Source: Congregibacter sp.
GTDB taxonomy: Bacteria > Pseudomonadota > Gammaproteobacteria > Pseudomonadales > Halieaceae
NCBI GenBank assembly: GCA_013911345.1
Contig: JACETJ010000087.1
Span: 1 to 6,065 of the forward strand
Direction: 5' to 3'
DNA: 6,065 nucleotides
Shown here: piece after piece, positions 1-4,401 of the stretch
Layout of the letters: each line of letters begins with the position of its first letter
Numbering within the stretch: the stretch's first letter is position 1
Program-made: the position numbers and the translations under genes
Notes under the pieces: generated by a model
The model's database searches: none
Told to the model about the DNA's origin: nothing
Seen by the model: only the letters and a program-made list of their open reading frames with translations

Positions 1-71
1 GGGCATAATTTGTCTCTTGTTATGTTTTAGGTGCGCCAACTATAGCGGCTGCCCAGACGAAGTCATCCCCG

Positions 72-106
72 AAAAAATCGCCGGCAATTTCCCGATTTTA
101 TCGGCG
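72..106 (-). terminator. Possible rho-independent terminator on the minus strand
   Basis: Read on the minus strand, CGCCG (102-106) can pair with CGGCG (79-83), and the second arm is followed by A and then six T (72-77), the shape of an intrinsic terminator. The loop is long (18 bases) and holds a competing CCGAT/ATCGG hairpin (92-96 with 100-104). Minus-strand readthrough from the genes to the right would cross the tRNA antisense and could stop here. It overlaps the upstream part of the tRNA promoter, so the dyad could instead belong to that promoter. The short stem keeps confidence low. Confidence 0.3.
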
Positions 107-118
107 GGTGTGTATAAT
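88..118 (+). promoter_or_regulatory. Promoter of the tRNA-Cys gene
   Basis: A perfect -10 hexamer TATAAT lies at 113-118. No good -35 is visible; the nearest candidate is TTTCCC at 88-93 with a long 19-base spacer. The bases right after the -10 are strongly GC-rich (CCGCGGCC), the discriminator type known from stable-RNA promoters under stringent control. Transcription would start near 125. The leader before the tRNA contains a compact hairpin, GGCGGG (129-134) with CCCGCC (139-144), likely removed during 5' processing. The -10 is convincing; the -35 assignment is not. Confidence 0.5.
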
Positions 119-171
119 CCGCGGCCTCGGCGGGGACCCCCGCCAGCACTCGTCTAAAGACGTTGCCCCCT

Positions 172-245
172 GGCTCGGTGGCAGAGTGGTTATGCAGCGG
201 ATTGCAAATCCGTCAACGCCGGTTCGATTCCGACCCGAGCCTCCA
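172..245 (+). tRNA. tRNA-Cys (anticodon GCA)
   Basis: The 74-base gene folds into a full cloverleaf. The acceptor stem pairs GGCTCGG (172-178) with CCGAGCC (235-241). The anticodon stem pairs 197-201 with 209-213, and the seven-base loop TTGCAAA (202-208) presents anticodon GCA at 204-206. The T arm contains GGTTCGATTCC (221-231). The discriminator base is T242, which is characteristic of tRNA-Cys, and the terminal CCA is encoded at 243-245. It decodes UGC and UGU. It stands alone, without the tRNA-Gly or tRNA-Leu genes that often accompany it in Gammaproteobacteria. Confidence 0.97.
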
Positions 246-308
246 ATATTCCAGGCAATGATTCCCTCATGTCAGCGGGTCATGGTCATGTCGGCACCGT
301 CGCGGCAC

Positions 309-333
309 AACCTGGTAGCCAAGGTTTGGTTTT
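309..333 (+). terminator. Weak putative terminator after tRNA-Cys
   Basis: AACCTGG (309-315) pairs with CC (319-320) and AGGTT (322-326), with A321 bulged and a three-base loop. The stem is followed by TGGTTTT. The position, 64 bases past the tRNA, suits a terminator of the tRNA transcript, but the stem is AT-containing, bulged and has only four T in a row. Confidence 0.33.
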
Positions 334-364
334 AGAGATGGGTTGGGGTGCGTAGCCCCGGGAG

Positions 365-526
365 CTACTCGTCGGGCAGCTTCTTCATCACCTCGAATAG
401 CGCATCCATAATCTCGGTGACATCACCGGCAAGCTCTTCTCGCTCAGCCATGGGTGCATTGCCGAAATCGATGGCTCCTTGAAGCTTTCGCAACATGTTC
501 ATCACTTCTTGAAGTTCAGCTTTCAT
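365..526 (-). CDS. Small charged helical protein, 53 aa, unknown function
   Basis: This open frame starts with ATG at 524-526 and ends with TAG. The product begins MKAELQEVMNMLRKLQGAID and ends FEVMKKLPDE. It has no Cys, Trp, His or signal peptide. It is rich in Glu, Asp, Lys, Leu and Met, with hydrophobic residues spaced every three to four positions (L5, V8, M11, L12, L15, I19; then V36, I39, M40, L43, V46, M47, L50). This suggests two amphipathic helices separated by a loop near FGNAP (21-25), as in a small helical hairpin. No clear Shine-Dalgarno precedes the ATG; the in-frame ATG codons at residues 9 and 11 are alternatives. It follows the DUF2970 gene on the same strand after 117 bases. 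The coding-like composition and absence of a competing gene support it, but I do not recognise the family. Confidence 0.55.
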   Translation of the reverse strand: MKAELQEVMNMLRKLQGAIDFGNAPMAEREELAGDVTEIMDALFEVMKKLPDE

Positions 527-605
527 ATTTATTGCCAGATGCCACGGATGTGGGGGAGAGCATATCAGGGTAAGTGCGCCTAGCTTGATGTCTGCTTTCT
601 ATTCA

Positions 606-638
606 GCGCTATAGAGTCCTCTGGACGGCGAATAGCGC
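606..638. repeat. Nested inverted repeat downstream of the DUF2970 gene
   Basis: The outer arms GCGCTAT (606-612) and ATAGCGC (632-638) are perfect 7-base complements. Between them lies a second hairpin, GTCC (616-619) TCT GGAC (623-626). The element sits five bases past the DUF2970 stop codon, where a terminator would be expected, but neither strand has a T run after it. It may be a 3' end stabilising structure or a factor-dependent terminator. Confidence 0.4.
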
Positions 639-643
639 GCTCG

Positions 644-826
644 TTATCCAAGCACGATGTGGTTGACGAATAAAAACAGACCGGCGACAAACATCATGGT
701 GAGAGCAATGGCTAGTGCAGCGAAGATGATGGGGTTGCCCTGATCAAAGTCTCTATCGCGGTTCTCCGAGCTTTGTACTCCCAGGAATGCTCGAAGAACG
801 CTAATGATGTACCTCAACAGGTTCAC
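644..826 (-). CDS. DUF2970 family small membrane protein
   Basis: The 60-aa product fits DUF2970, a family of small single-helix inner-membrane proteins of unknown function. The hallmark is the central segment FLGVQSSENRDRDFDQGNP (14-32): a GVQS motif, then N-R-x-R-D-F and a Q-G-x-P turn. One hydrophobic helix follows at about 34-57, giving an arrangement with the charged part most likely cytoplasmic. I chose the GTG at 824-826, because the domain begins almost at once after it and GAGAG lies a few bases upstream. An in-frame TTG at 902-904 would add 26 residues (86 aa in all) that look like non-family sequence and would overlap the end of the GFA gene. The gene follows the GFA gene after 74 bases on the same strand. 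The family call rests on the remembered motif, not on a search. Confidence 0.85.
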   Translation of the reverse strand: MNLLRYIISVLRAFLGVQSSENRDRDFDQGNPIIFAALAIALTMMFVAGLFLFVNHIVLG

Positions 827-900
827 TGCTCGACTCTCGTATTTGCGACTGCTCTGAACTGCCAAGTCCGGGCGACATTGTCGCGGGCGTTGGAGAGCAC

Positions 901-1311
901 TCAAAAACCCGGAGGGAGCTCCTCAAAGCTCGGTAGGTCGTCTGGGATGTGATGAAAAGACTTTGCATCTTTGGCGAAGATCGCCATGTCTGGTTTGAAG
1001 AACGCGGCATCATCCATGGTACCGACCTTCATCACAAAAACGCCGGGTGCGCCGGGCGTGGTGGTACCGACGGCAGTGCCGCAGCTCGGGCAGAAGTGTC
1101 GGGTCACGGCATTTTCAATATCGGTGCGCTGGAATGAGTTCAGTTCACCCTGGGTGAAGTGAAGCCCGGACTCGGGAATCATGACGAATACGTTGGGATT
1201 ACCGCCCGTAATGTATTGGCACTCTCTGCAGTGACATTGCATCGCCGGCCCCGGCTCGCCCTCAAAGCTGTAGCGGACCTCGCCGCAATAACATCCACCT
1301 TCAATTTTCAT
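901..1311 (-). CDS. GFA / CENP-V domain zinc-binding protein
   Basis: The 136-aa protein is a single GFA domain (glutathione-dependent formaldehyde-activating enzyme-like, also called CENP-V/GFA). The cysteine pattern is complete: C7-x-C9 in GGCYCGEVRY, C26-x-C28-x2-C31 in CHCRECQ, and C74-x2-C77 in CPSCGT. In this fold these residues hold a structural and a second zinc ion. The C-terminal part has the usual G-x-P-G-x-F/V-x-x-x-G-T-x-D segment (about 86-100). The length is typical. AGGAG (1320-1324 on the plus strand) sits eight bases before the ATG, a strong ribosome binding site. It lies 31 bases after the 83-aa membrane protein gene, so the two are probably co-transcribed. The family's name comes from Gfa, but most members have no proven formaldehyde or glutathione activity, so only the fold and metal binding are asserted. 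Confidence 0.95.
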   Translation of the reverse strand: MKIEGGCYCGEVRYSFEGEPGPAMQCHCRECQYITGGNPNVFVMIPESGLHFTQGELNSFQRTDIENAVTRHFCPSCGTAVGTTTPGAPGVFVMKVGTMDDAAFFKPDMAIFAKDAKSFHHIPDDLPSFEELPPGF

Positions 1312-1342
1312 CTGTTTAGCTCCTCTGTGATGAGTAATCGCT

Positions 1343-1594
1343 TTATTTTCTCCAAGGCAGGATTCTGGGTGCGCCAGTGGTCACGTAACTCAAGAGCCAA
1401 ATGGCTGGAGACACAGCGTAAGCGATGATCTCCTCGCCGGCGAATACGGTTGAGACGTAGTCACTGTAAAAGCGACCCACTTCGCTGGTGGGGATCGGCA
1501 GGGCGCTATTCATCCCATCCAGCACGCCAGCCAGCACAATCAATGCATGAGCGAACGCTATCCACGACAGCACGATAAATATCCGATCTTTCAT
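1343..1594 (-). CDS. Small membrane protein, 83 aa, unknown function
   Basis: The product has two hydrophobic segments, at about 5-25 (starting RIFIVLSW) and 56-72 (ending AIWLLSYV), separated by a polar stretch of about 30 residues. It ends with a short basic tail, PRILPWRK. The ending G-x-P-R-x-L-P-W, which I have the impression of in other small proteobacterial membrane proteins, suggests a conserved protein, but I cannot name a family. The ATG at 1592-1594 is preceded by AGGGAG five bases upstream. A GTG two codons earlier would leave the Shine-Dalgarno touching the start codon, so it is less likely. A good promoter lies directly upstream, making this the first gene of a probable unit with the GFA gene. 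Confidence 0.8.
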   Translation of the reverse strand: MKDRIFIVLSWIAFAHALIVLAGVLDGMNSALPIPTSEVGRFYSDYVSTVFAGEEIIAYAVSPAIWLLSYVTTGAPRILPWRK

Positions 1595-1621
1595 AGCCAC
1601 TCCCTGTAATGCTCGTCTCTG

Positions 1622-1650
1622 ATTCTAGCCACGTATCATGCTGGGGTCAG
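1622..1650 (-). promoter_or_regulatory. Putative sigma-70 promoter for the 83-aa membrane protein and GFA genes
   Basis: On the minus strand, CTGACC (1645-1650, 4 of 6 to TTGACA) is followed by a 17-base spacer and TAGAAT (1622-1627, 5 of 6 to TATAAT). The predicted start near 1615 gives a leader of about 20 bases that carries the AGGGAG ribosome binding site. The spacing is ideal and the position right; experimental support is lacking. Confidence 0.45.
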
Positions 1651-1733
1651 CAGCAGAAGGTGACCGTAAGGTGCAAGCCCGCTGCTCTGATGCCCCTCTG
1701 AGCGTTGGGGGGCCGGCGGCGAAAACAGATGCG

Positions 1734-1940
1734 TTAGGGCACGAAGCCCAGCCAAATAATCGTTTGCGTGGCGAGGTACAGTGCGACGCCCGCCCAGATA
1801 ACGAAAACAATCACCCCCACGATGCCGTCCTTTAGCCAGTTAGGCCACTGAACATTGAGTTTTGTCAGGATGACCCAGGGCCCTGCGATGAATGCCACGG
1901 CGATCACGACATCAATGATTAAAAAGAAAAATTGGAGCAT
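1734..1940 (-). CDS. Small two-helix membrane protein, 68 aa, unknown function
   Basis: The product is almost entirely hydrophobic: a first membrane segment at about 4-26 starting FFFLIIDVVIAV, a short loop with W32, W35 and K37 (LNVQWPNWLKDG), and a second segment at about 38-64. There is no cleavable signal peptide pattern. The ATG at 1938-1940 has AGGA seven bases upstream. It lies 97 bases after nei on the same strand. Its helices and tryptophan-rich turn would suit a small inner-membrane protein, perhaps a partner of a larger complex, but nothing in the sequence names one. Reading frames on the opposite strand of this stretch lack ribosome binding sites and look like shadows. Confidence 0.8.
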   Translation of the reverse strand: MLQFFFLIIDVVIAVAFIAGPWVILTKLNVQWPNWLKDGIVGVIVFVIWAGVALYLATQTIIWLGFVP

Positions 1941-1988
1941 CGGGGGATCCTAATAAGTTTAGGGCGGAGTTGAGCGAGCAGATAACGC

Positions 1989-2008
1989 GTCATCAGCCAT
2001 GCGATGAC
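1989..2008. repeat. Hairpin in the gap between nei and the 68-aa gene
   Basis: GTCATC (1989-1994) and GATGAC (2003-2008) are perfect complements. Inside them GC (1996-1997) can pair with GC (2001-2002) around a three-base loop, leaving A1995 bulged. It lies about 30 bases past the nei stop codon. No T run follows on the minus strand, so it is not a classic intrinsic terminator. Confidence 0.28.
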
Positions 2009-2037
2009 TGAGCAATGCGATTTCAGGCTGAGCCCGT

Positions 2038-2862
2038 TTAGTCATTAGGCTGACAGCTTGCGCAGGTGTAGATCCGCCGAGAGTTGGCGGTTGAGCGCTG
2101 AATTTTGGTTTCGCACACACGGCATGGCTGGTTGGCACGGCTGAAAACAAAGAAGCGTGCCTTGCCATAGCTGACACCTTTTTTCTTCAATGCTTTGTAT
2201 TGGCGGTCTGGGATTGTTACGCCCCTCAGTGCATAGCTGCGTTGGCTGATATCCAGAGTCGCGCGCGCTAGCTTGCCGATCTCGCCCTTGCTCAGCTCGC
2301 GCGCTTTTTTTGCCGGATCAATTCCCGCGACAAATAAAATCTCGCTTCTCAGGTAATTGCCCAGTCCAGCCAGAAACGCCTGGTCCAGATAGACGGAGTT
2401 CAGGGCTCTGCCGGAAAAGGCCTTGCTTTGAAGTCGTTCCGCGACTTCTCGCCAGGTGAGGTTGGGATTGAGAATGTCGGGCCCAATACGCTGCAGAAAC
2501 GGATGCGCCTCTATTTTCTCTGTCTTCCAGACGCTGATGTCGGATGCGCTGTAGAGGAGGGCGCTATGCCGTTCGGTATGAATGGCGAGTCGCAGCTGCC
2601 GGTTGGTTTTGGGCAGCTTGTCGCGCTTTACGACCCGCCATACGCCGTAAAGCTGATTATGAGAGTAGATGGTATAGCCCGAGTCGAAATGCGTGAGCAG
2701 CGCCTTGCCCCGGGTTTCCAGAGACAGGACCGTGCTGCCGGTAAGGGGTTTGGTATACCGTTTGAGTGGCGCAAGACCAAACTCAATGCGCTCGGCCGGT
2801 TTGTCTTTCAGCACCGCCTCAATTTTGTCAGCGGCAAGGCGGATTTCGGGGCCCTCAGGCAT
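2038..2862 (-). CDS. nei: Endonuclease VIII (DNA glycosylase/AP lyase)
   Basis: This 274-aa protein of the Fpg/Nei family removes oxidised pyrimidines such as thymine glycol from DNA and cuts the abasic site by beta/delta elimination, in cytoplasmic base excision repair. The start is fixed by MPEGPEIR: after Met removal Pro2 is the Schiff-base nucleophile and Glu3 the acid partner. Lys53 in ETRGKALLTHF is the conserved catalytic lysine. SHNQLYGVWR (68-77) carries the Gln-Leu-Tyr residues that fill the DNA gap in E. coli Nei, and LDQAFLAGLGNYLRSEIL matches the helix-two-turn-helix. The C-terminal zinc finger is intact: C247, C250, C267 and C270, with R262 placed like the essential finger arginine. 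The close match to E. coli Nei in LYSASDI and HPFLQR(I/V)GPD separates it from Fpg (MutM). It is slightly longer than the 263-aa E. coli protein. It follows the small Cys-rich gene after 50 bases. Confidence 0.97.
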   Translation of the reverse strand: MPEGPEIRLAADKIEAVLKDKPAERIEFGLAPLKRYTKPLTGSTVLSLETRGKALLTHFDSGYTIYSHNQLYGVWRVVKRDKLPKTNRQLRLAIHTERHSALLYSASDISVWKTEKIEAHPFLQRIGPDILNPNLTWREVAERLQSKAFSGRALNSVYLDQAFLAGLGNYLRSEILFVAGIDPAKKARELSKGEIGKLARATLDISQRSYALRGVTIPDRQYKALKKKGVSYGKARFFVFSRANQPCRVCETKIQRSTANSRRIYTCASCQPND

Positions 2863-2912
2863 TGATAGCTCGTTTCATAACATGAATGACAGTAGGGCCC
2901 GAAGTCGGCGGT

Positions 2913-3044
2913 TCAGCCTTCGTCTTTTTCTTCTGCCGCTTTCTCTTGGTGCTCTTTCAGTTTTTGCTGGTACTCCTCTTCAGACAGGTTGTGCCAGCCA
3001 ATGCATTGCCCTGTTGGGCTTCGTCCGCATCCACATTCGGCCAT
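2913..3044 (-). CDS. Mini Cys-rich protein with CDGSH-like metal motif, 43 aa
   Basis: The product begins MAECGCGRSPTGQCIGWHNL and continues with a highly charged tail rich in Glu, Lys and Gln (SEEEYQQKL, then about 15 residues). C4, C6, C14 and H18 have the order Cys-x-Cys-x7-Cys-x3-His. In CDGSH proteins such as mitoNEET the order is Cys-x-Cys-x8-Cys-x3-His and binds a [2Fe-2S] cluster; CGCGRS is also typical of that family, but the D-G-S of the name is replaced by I-G-W. I infer iron-sulfur or zinc binding. GGAAGGAG precedes the gene. Two adjacent ATG codons are possible: the second (3042-3044) is seven bases from AGGAG, the first (3045-3047) only four, so I chose the second. The gene lies between PRT-A (gap about 58 bases) and nei (50 bases), all on the same strand. 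The opposite strand is also open here but lacks a ribosome binding site. The product is certain as a reading frame; its function is not known. Confidence 0.85.
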   Translation of the reverse strand: MAECGCGRSPTGQCIGWHNLSEEEYQQKLKEHQEKAAEEKDEG

Positions 3045-3102
3045 CATTGTTCTCCTTCCCGTGCGTTGGTTTGTTGTTGATCCCTTCAGAGGTTCTGGGC
3101 TA

Positions 3103-3684
3103 CTAAGCGCCCTGTTGTATCGTGCTTAAAATAGTGGCCACGTCGGGCTTATGCTCGGCAATCTCTTCAGGTGTTAGACCCTGCAGTTCGTAAGGCAACA
3201 CTAGCCAATCCTCGGTGGTGTGCAAAAAGTAGTCGGGTTTGCGGCCACTCAGATTGTTACTGGGTTTGTAGTAGGGAACCGCCACGCGGACTTCGTCGGG
3301 CATATTCCGTCGGCACTTTGCTTTGAGTCGGGTGATGACCGCCTCAACGTTATAACCGGAGCTGAAGACATCGTCGACGATGAGCAGCTTGTCACTGCGA
3401 TTCAGGTTTTCAAACAGATACTGCAGGCCATGCACCCGAATACGCTCAGGATTGTCCAAAAGCTCACCGTAACTGGGCTGGCCGCGGTACGAGGTTCTGA
3501 TAGAGATATGGTCGGTCTTAACGCCAAGATACTGGAGGCATTCTTGAACATAGATGCCGACCGTTGATCCGCCCCGCCAGATGCCCACAATAAAATCGGG
3601 CCGAAAACCGCTGTCGAAGATAGTGACCGCGAGCCTGAAGGCCTCTTCAAGCAGCTGTTGCTCTTCAATAAATTGCTTTTTCAC
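3103..3684 (-). CDS. COG2236-type phosphoribosyltransferase, paralogue A
   Basis: This is a type I phosphoribosyltransferase of the hypoxanthine/xanthine-guanine group with an archaeal Hpt-like layout. From the GTG at 3682-3684 (193 aa) the order is IVGIWRGG (32-39, the Arg-Gly-Gly loop that contacts pyrophosphate), a central insert, the PRPP loop LLIVDDVFSSGYN (100-112), VPYYKP (136-141, base-binding region), and PDYFLHTTEDWLVLPYE near the C-terminus. The PRPP loop is unusual: the Asp that acts as general base in HGPRT-type enzymes is Ser108, and the final Thr is Asn112. The two Asp that hold the ribose (D104, D105) remain. An earlier in-frame GTG (3697-3699) would add five residues; alignment with PRT-B and a weak GAG upstream favour the later one. 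It diverges from PRT-B and is probably the first gene of a unit with the Cys-rich gene and nei. Substrate unknown; a purine base is the family expectation. Confidence 0.95.
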   Translation of the reverse strand: MKKQFIEEQQLLEEAFRLAVTIFDSGFRPDFIVGIWRGGSTVGIYVQECLQYLGVKTDHISIRTSYRGQPSYGELLDNPERIRVHGLQYLFENLNRSDKLLIVDDVFSSGYNVEAVITRLKAKCRRNMPDEVRVAVPYYKPSNNLSGRKPDYFLHTTEDWLVLPYELQGLTPEEIAEHKPDVATILSTIQQGA

Positions 3685-3717
3685 GTTAACGTCTCGCACA
3701 TACCGTCTGGCGAACTT

Positions 3718-3750
3718 CAGCGGTGACTATACCCTCTCTGCGGTGAGAAT
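3718..3750. repeat. Direct repeat between the divergent phosphoribosyltransferase genes
   Basis: The 13-base stretches at 3718-3730 (CAGCGGTGACTAT) and 3738-3750 (CTGCGGTGAGAAT) match at 10 positions, including an unbroken GCGGTGA, and are offset by exactly 20 bases, close to two DNA turns. They lie in the 75-base region between PRT-A and PRT-B and overlap the putative PRT-A -10 and spacer. The arrangement would suit a regulator binding both copies on one DNA face. No known operator is recognised. Confidence 0.4.
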
Positions 3751-3755
3751 CTCGA
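3726..3755 (-). promoter_or_regulatory. Putative promoter of PRT-A
   Basis: On the minus strand TCGAGA (3750-3755, 4 of 6 to the -35 consensus), an 18-base spacer and TATAGT (3726-3731, 5 of 6 to the -10 consensus) point towards PRT-A. The start would be near 3719, giving a leader of about 35 bases. No equally good plus-strand promoter for PRT-B is visible in the short gap. Confidence 0.35.
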
Positions 3756-3759
3756 CACA

Positions 3760-4329
3760 ATGAGTGACAAGCAGTATCTCTCGGCTGACCAGCTGTTAGT
3801 GGACTCGTTCCGTCTTGCGGAGCGCGTGTTCTCTAGCGGATTCGAACCAACGGTGATCATTGCCATCTGGCGGGGAGGGGTGCCTATTGGTATCGCTGTG
3901 CAGGAGTTTTTGGCCCATAGCGGCATCGAGACCGATCACATCGCGATTCGCACGTCCTCATATGACGCCGGCATAGATCAGAGATTGGGTGGTATACGGG
4001 TGCATGGGCTCAACTACCTGATCAAAAACGTTACCGCGGAAGACAAGCTGTTAATCGTGGATGACGTTTTTGATACCGGTCGTACGGTCGATGCGGTCAT
4101 TGAGCGACTGACCTCGCTGGCTCGACTTAACACGCCCTCTGACATTCGGGTGGCGGTGCCGTACTACAAGCCTAGCCGTCGGGAGGTAGATCGCGTGCCT
4201 GAGTATTTCCTGGAGGAGACCGATGCCTGGCTGATGTATCCCCACTCATTGGAGGGACTCACGGTAGAGGAAATCCGAGAGCACAGGCCCGCCCTTTACG
4301 AGATCATCAAGGATCGCATCACATCTTAG
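3760..4329 (+). CDS. COG2236-type phosphoribosyltransferase, paralogue B
   Basis: This 189-aa protein is a cytoplasmic purine-type phosphoribosyltransferase that would join a base (hypoxanthine, guanine or xanthine are the family candidates) to PRPP. It has IIAIWRGG (33-40), ETDHIAIRTS (57-66), the PRPP loop LLIVDDVFDTGRT (97-109), VPYYKP (133-138) and VPEYFLEETDAWLMYP (146-161), whose E-T-D-x-W and aromatic-Pro ending are typical of archaeal Hpt/XGPRT-like enzymes. D101 and D102 should bind the ribose, and D105 is in the general-base position of HGPRTs, so all expected active-site residues are present. It is about half identical to PRT-A by eye, which points to an old duplication. The ATG at 3760 has no strong Shine-Dalgarno; GAGA about 11 bases upstream is the nearest. 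It converges on the purine permease, which supports a role in base salvage. Confidence 0.95.
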   Translation: MSDKQYLSADQLLVDSFRLAERVFSSGFEPTVIIAIWRGGVPIGIAVQEFLAHSGIETDHIAIRTSSYDAGIDQRLGGIRVHGLNYLIKNVTAEDKLLIVDDVFDTGRTVDAVIERLTSLARLNTPSDIRVAVPYYKPSRREVDRVPEYFLEETDAWLMYPHSLEGLTVEEIREHRPALYEIIKDRITS

Positions 4330-4330
4330 T

Positions 4331-4358
4331 TGCCGCGAACTCACGATTTTGAGCGGCA
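4331..4358. repeat. Hairpin between convergent PRT-B and permease genes
   Basis: TGCCG (4331-4335) pairs with CGGCA (4354-4358), extended by CTCA (4340-4343) with TGAG (4350-4353) across a four-base bulge. It starts one base after the PRT-B stop codon, so it could end PRT-B transcription or shield its 3' end. No T run follows on the plus strand and none on the minus strand, so it is not a standard intrinsic terminator. The rest of the 72-base gap shows nothing clear. Confidence 0.35.
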
Positions 4359-4401
4359 TGGTGGCAGCCATACGGTTTGCTGTTGAGCACCCAGTCCGGC
4401 C

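Noticed and set aside
172..245. tRNA-Cys as an integration site for a mobile element
   Set aside because: No integrase gene and no repeated 3' end of the tRNA is found elsewhere in the window.
108..335. Plus-strand 75-codon open frame across the tRNA
   Set aside because: It runs through the whole tRNA-Cys gene and has no ribosome binding site; the cloverleaf fully explains this stretch.
345..359. GGGG...CCCC stem as a terminator for the 53-aa gene
   Set aside because: Only four pairs around a seven-base loop and no T run on the minus strand.
827..904. TTG-initiated N-terminal extension of the DUF2970 protein
   Set aside because: The extra 26 residues do not look like the family, the start codon is rare and overlaps the GFA stop region, and a GTG with upstream GAGAG sits at the domain border.
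949..1162. Two plus-strand frames inside the GFA gene
   Set aside because: They are antisense to a gene with complete zinc motifs and a strong Shine-Dalgarno.
1159..1428. Plus-strand 89-codon frame
   Set aside because: It spans the GFA and 83-aa gene junction in antisense and has no recognisable domain.
1638..1664. GGTCA...TGACC inverted repeat near 1645-1674 as a terminator
   Set aside because: The 5-base arms have a long loop and no T run; part of it is better explained as the -35 of the minus-strand promoter.
1625..1835. Open frames on both strands over the gap between the 68-aa and 83-aa genes
   Set aside because: Composition is low-complexity Ala, Arg and Pro without membrane segments or ribosome binding sites; they partly overlap the better supported 68-aa gene.
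2428..3106. Plus-strand frames opposite nei and the Cys-rich gene, up to 145 codons
   Set aside because: They are antisense to nei, whose catalytic residues are all present, and to the Cys-rich gene with its strong ribosome binding site; their Phe/Leu-rich product is the reverse reading of a Lys/Glu-rich tail.
3220..3567. Plus-strand 115-codon frame opposite PRT-A
   Set aside because: It is a shadow of a gene with clear phosphoribosyltransferase motifs.
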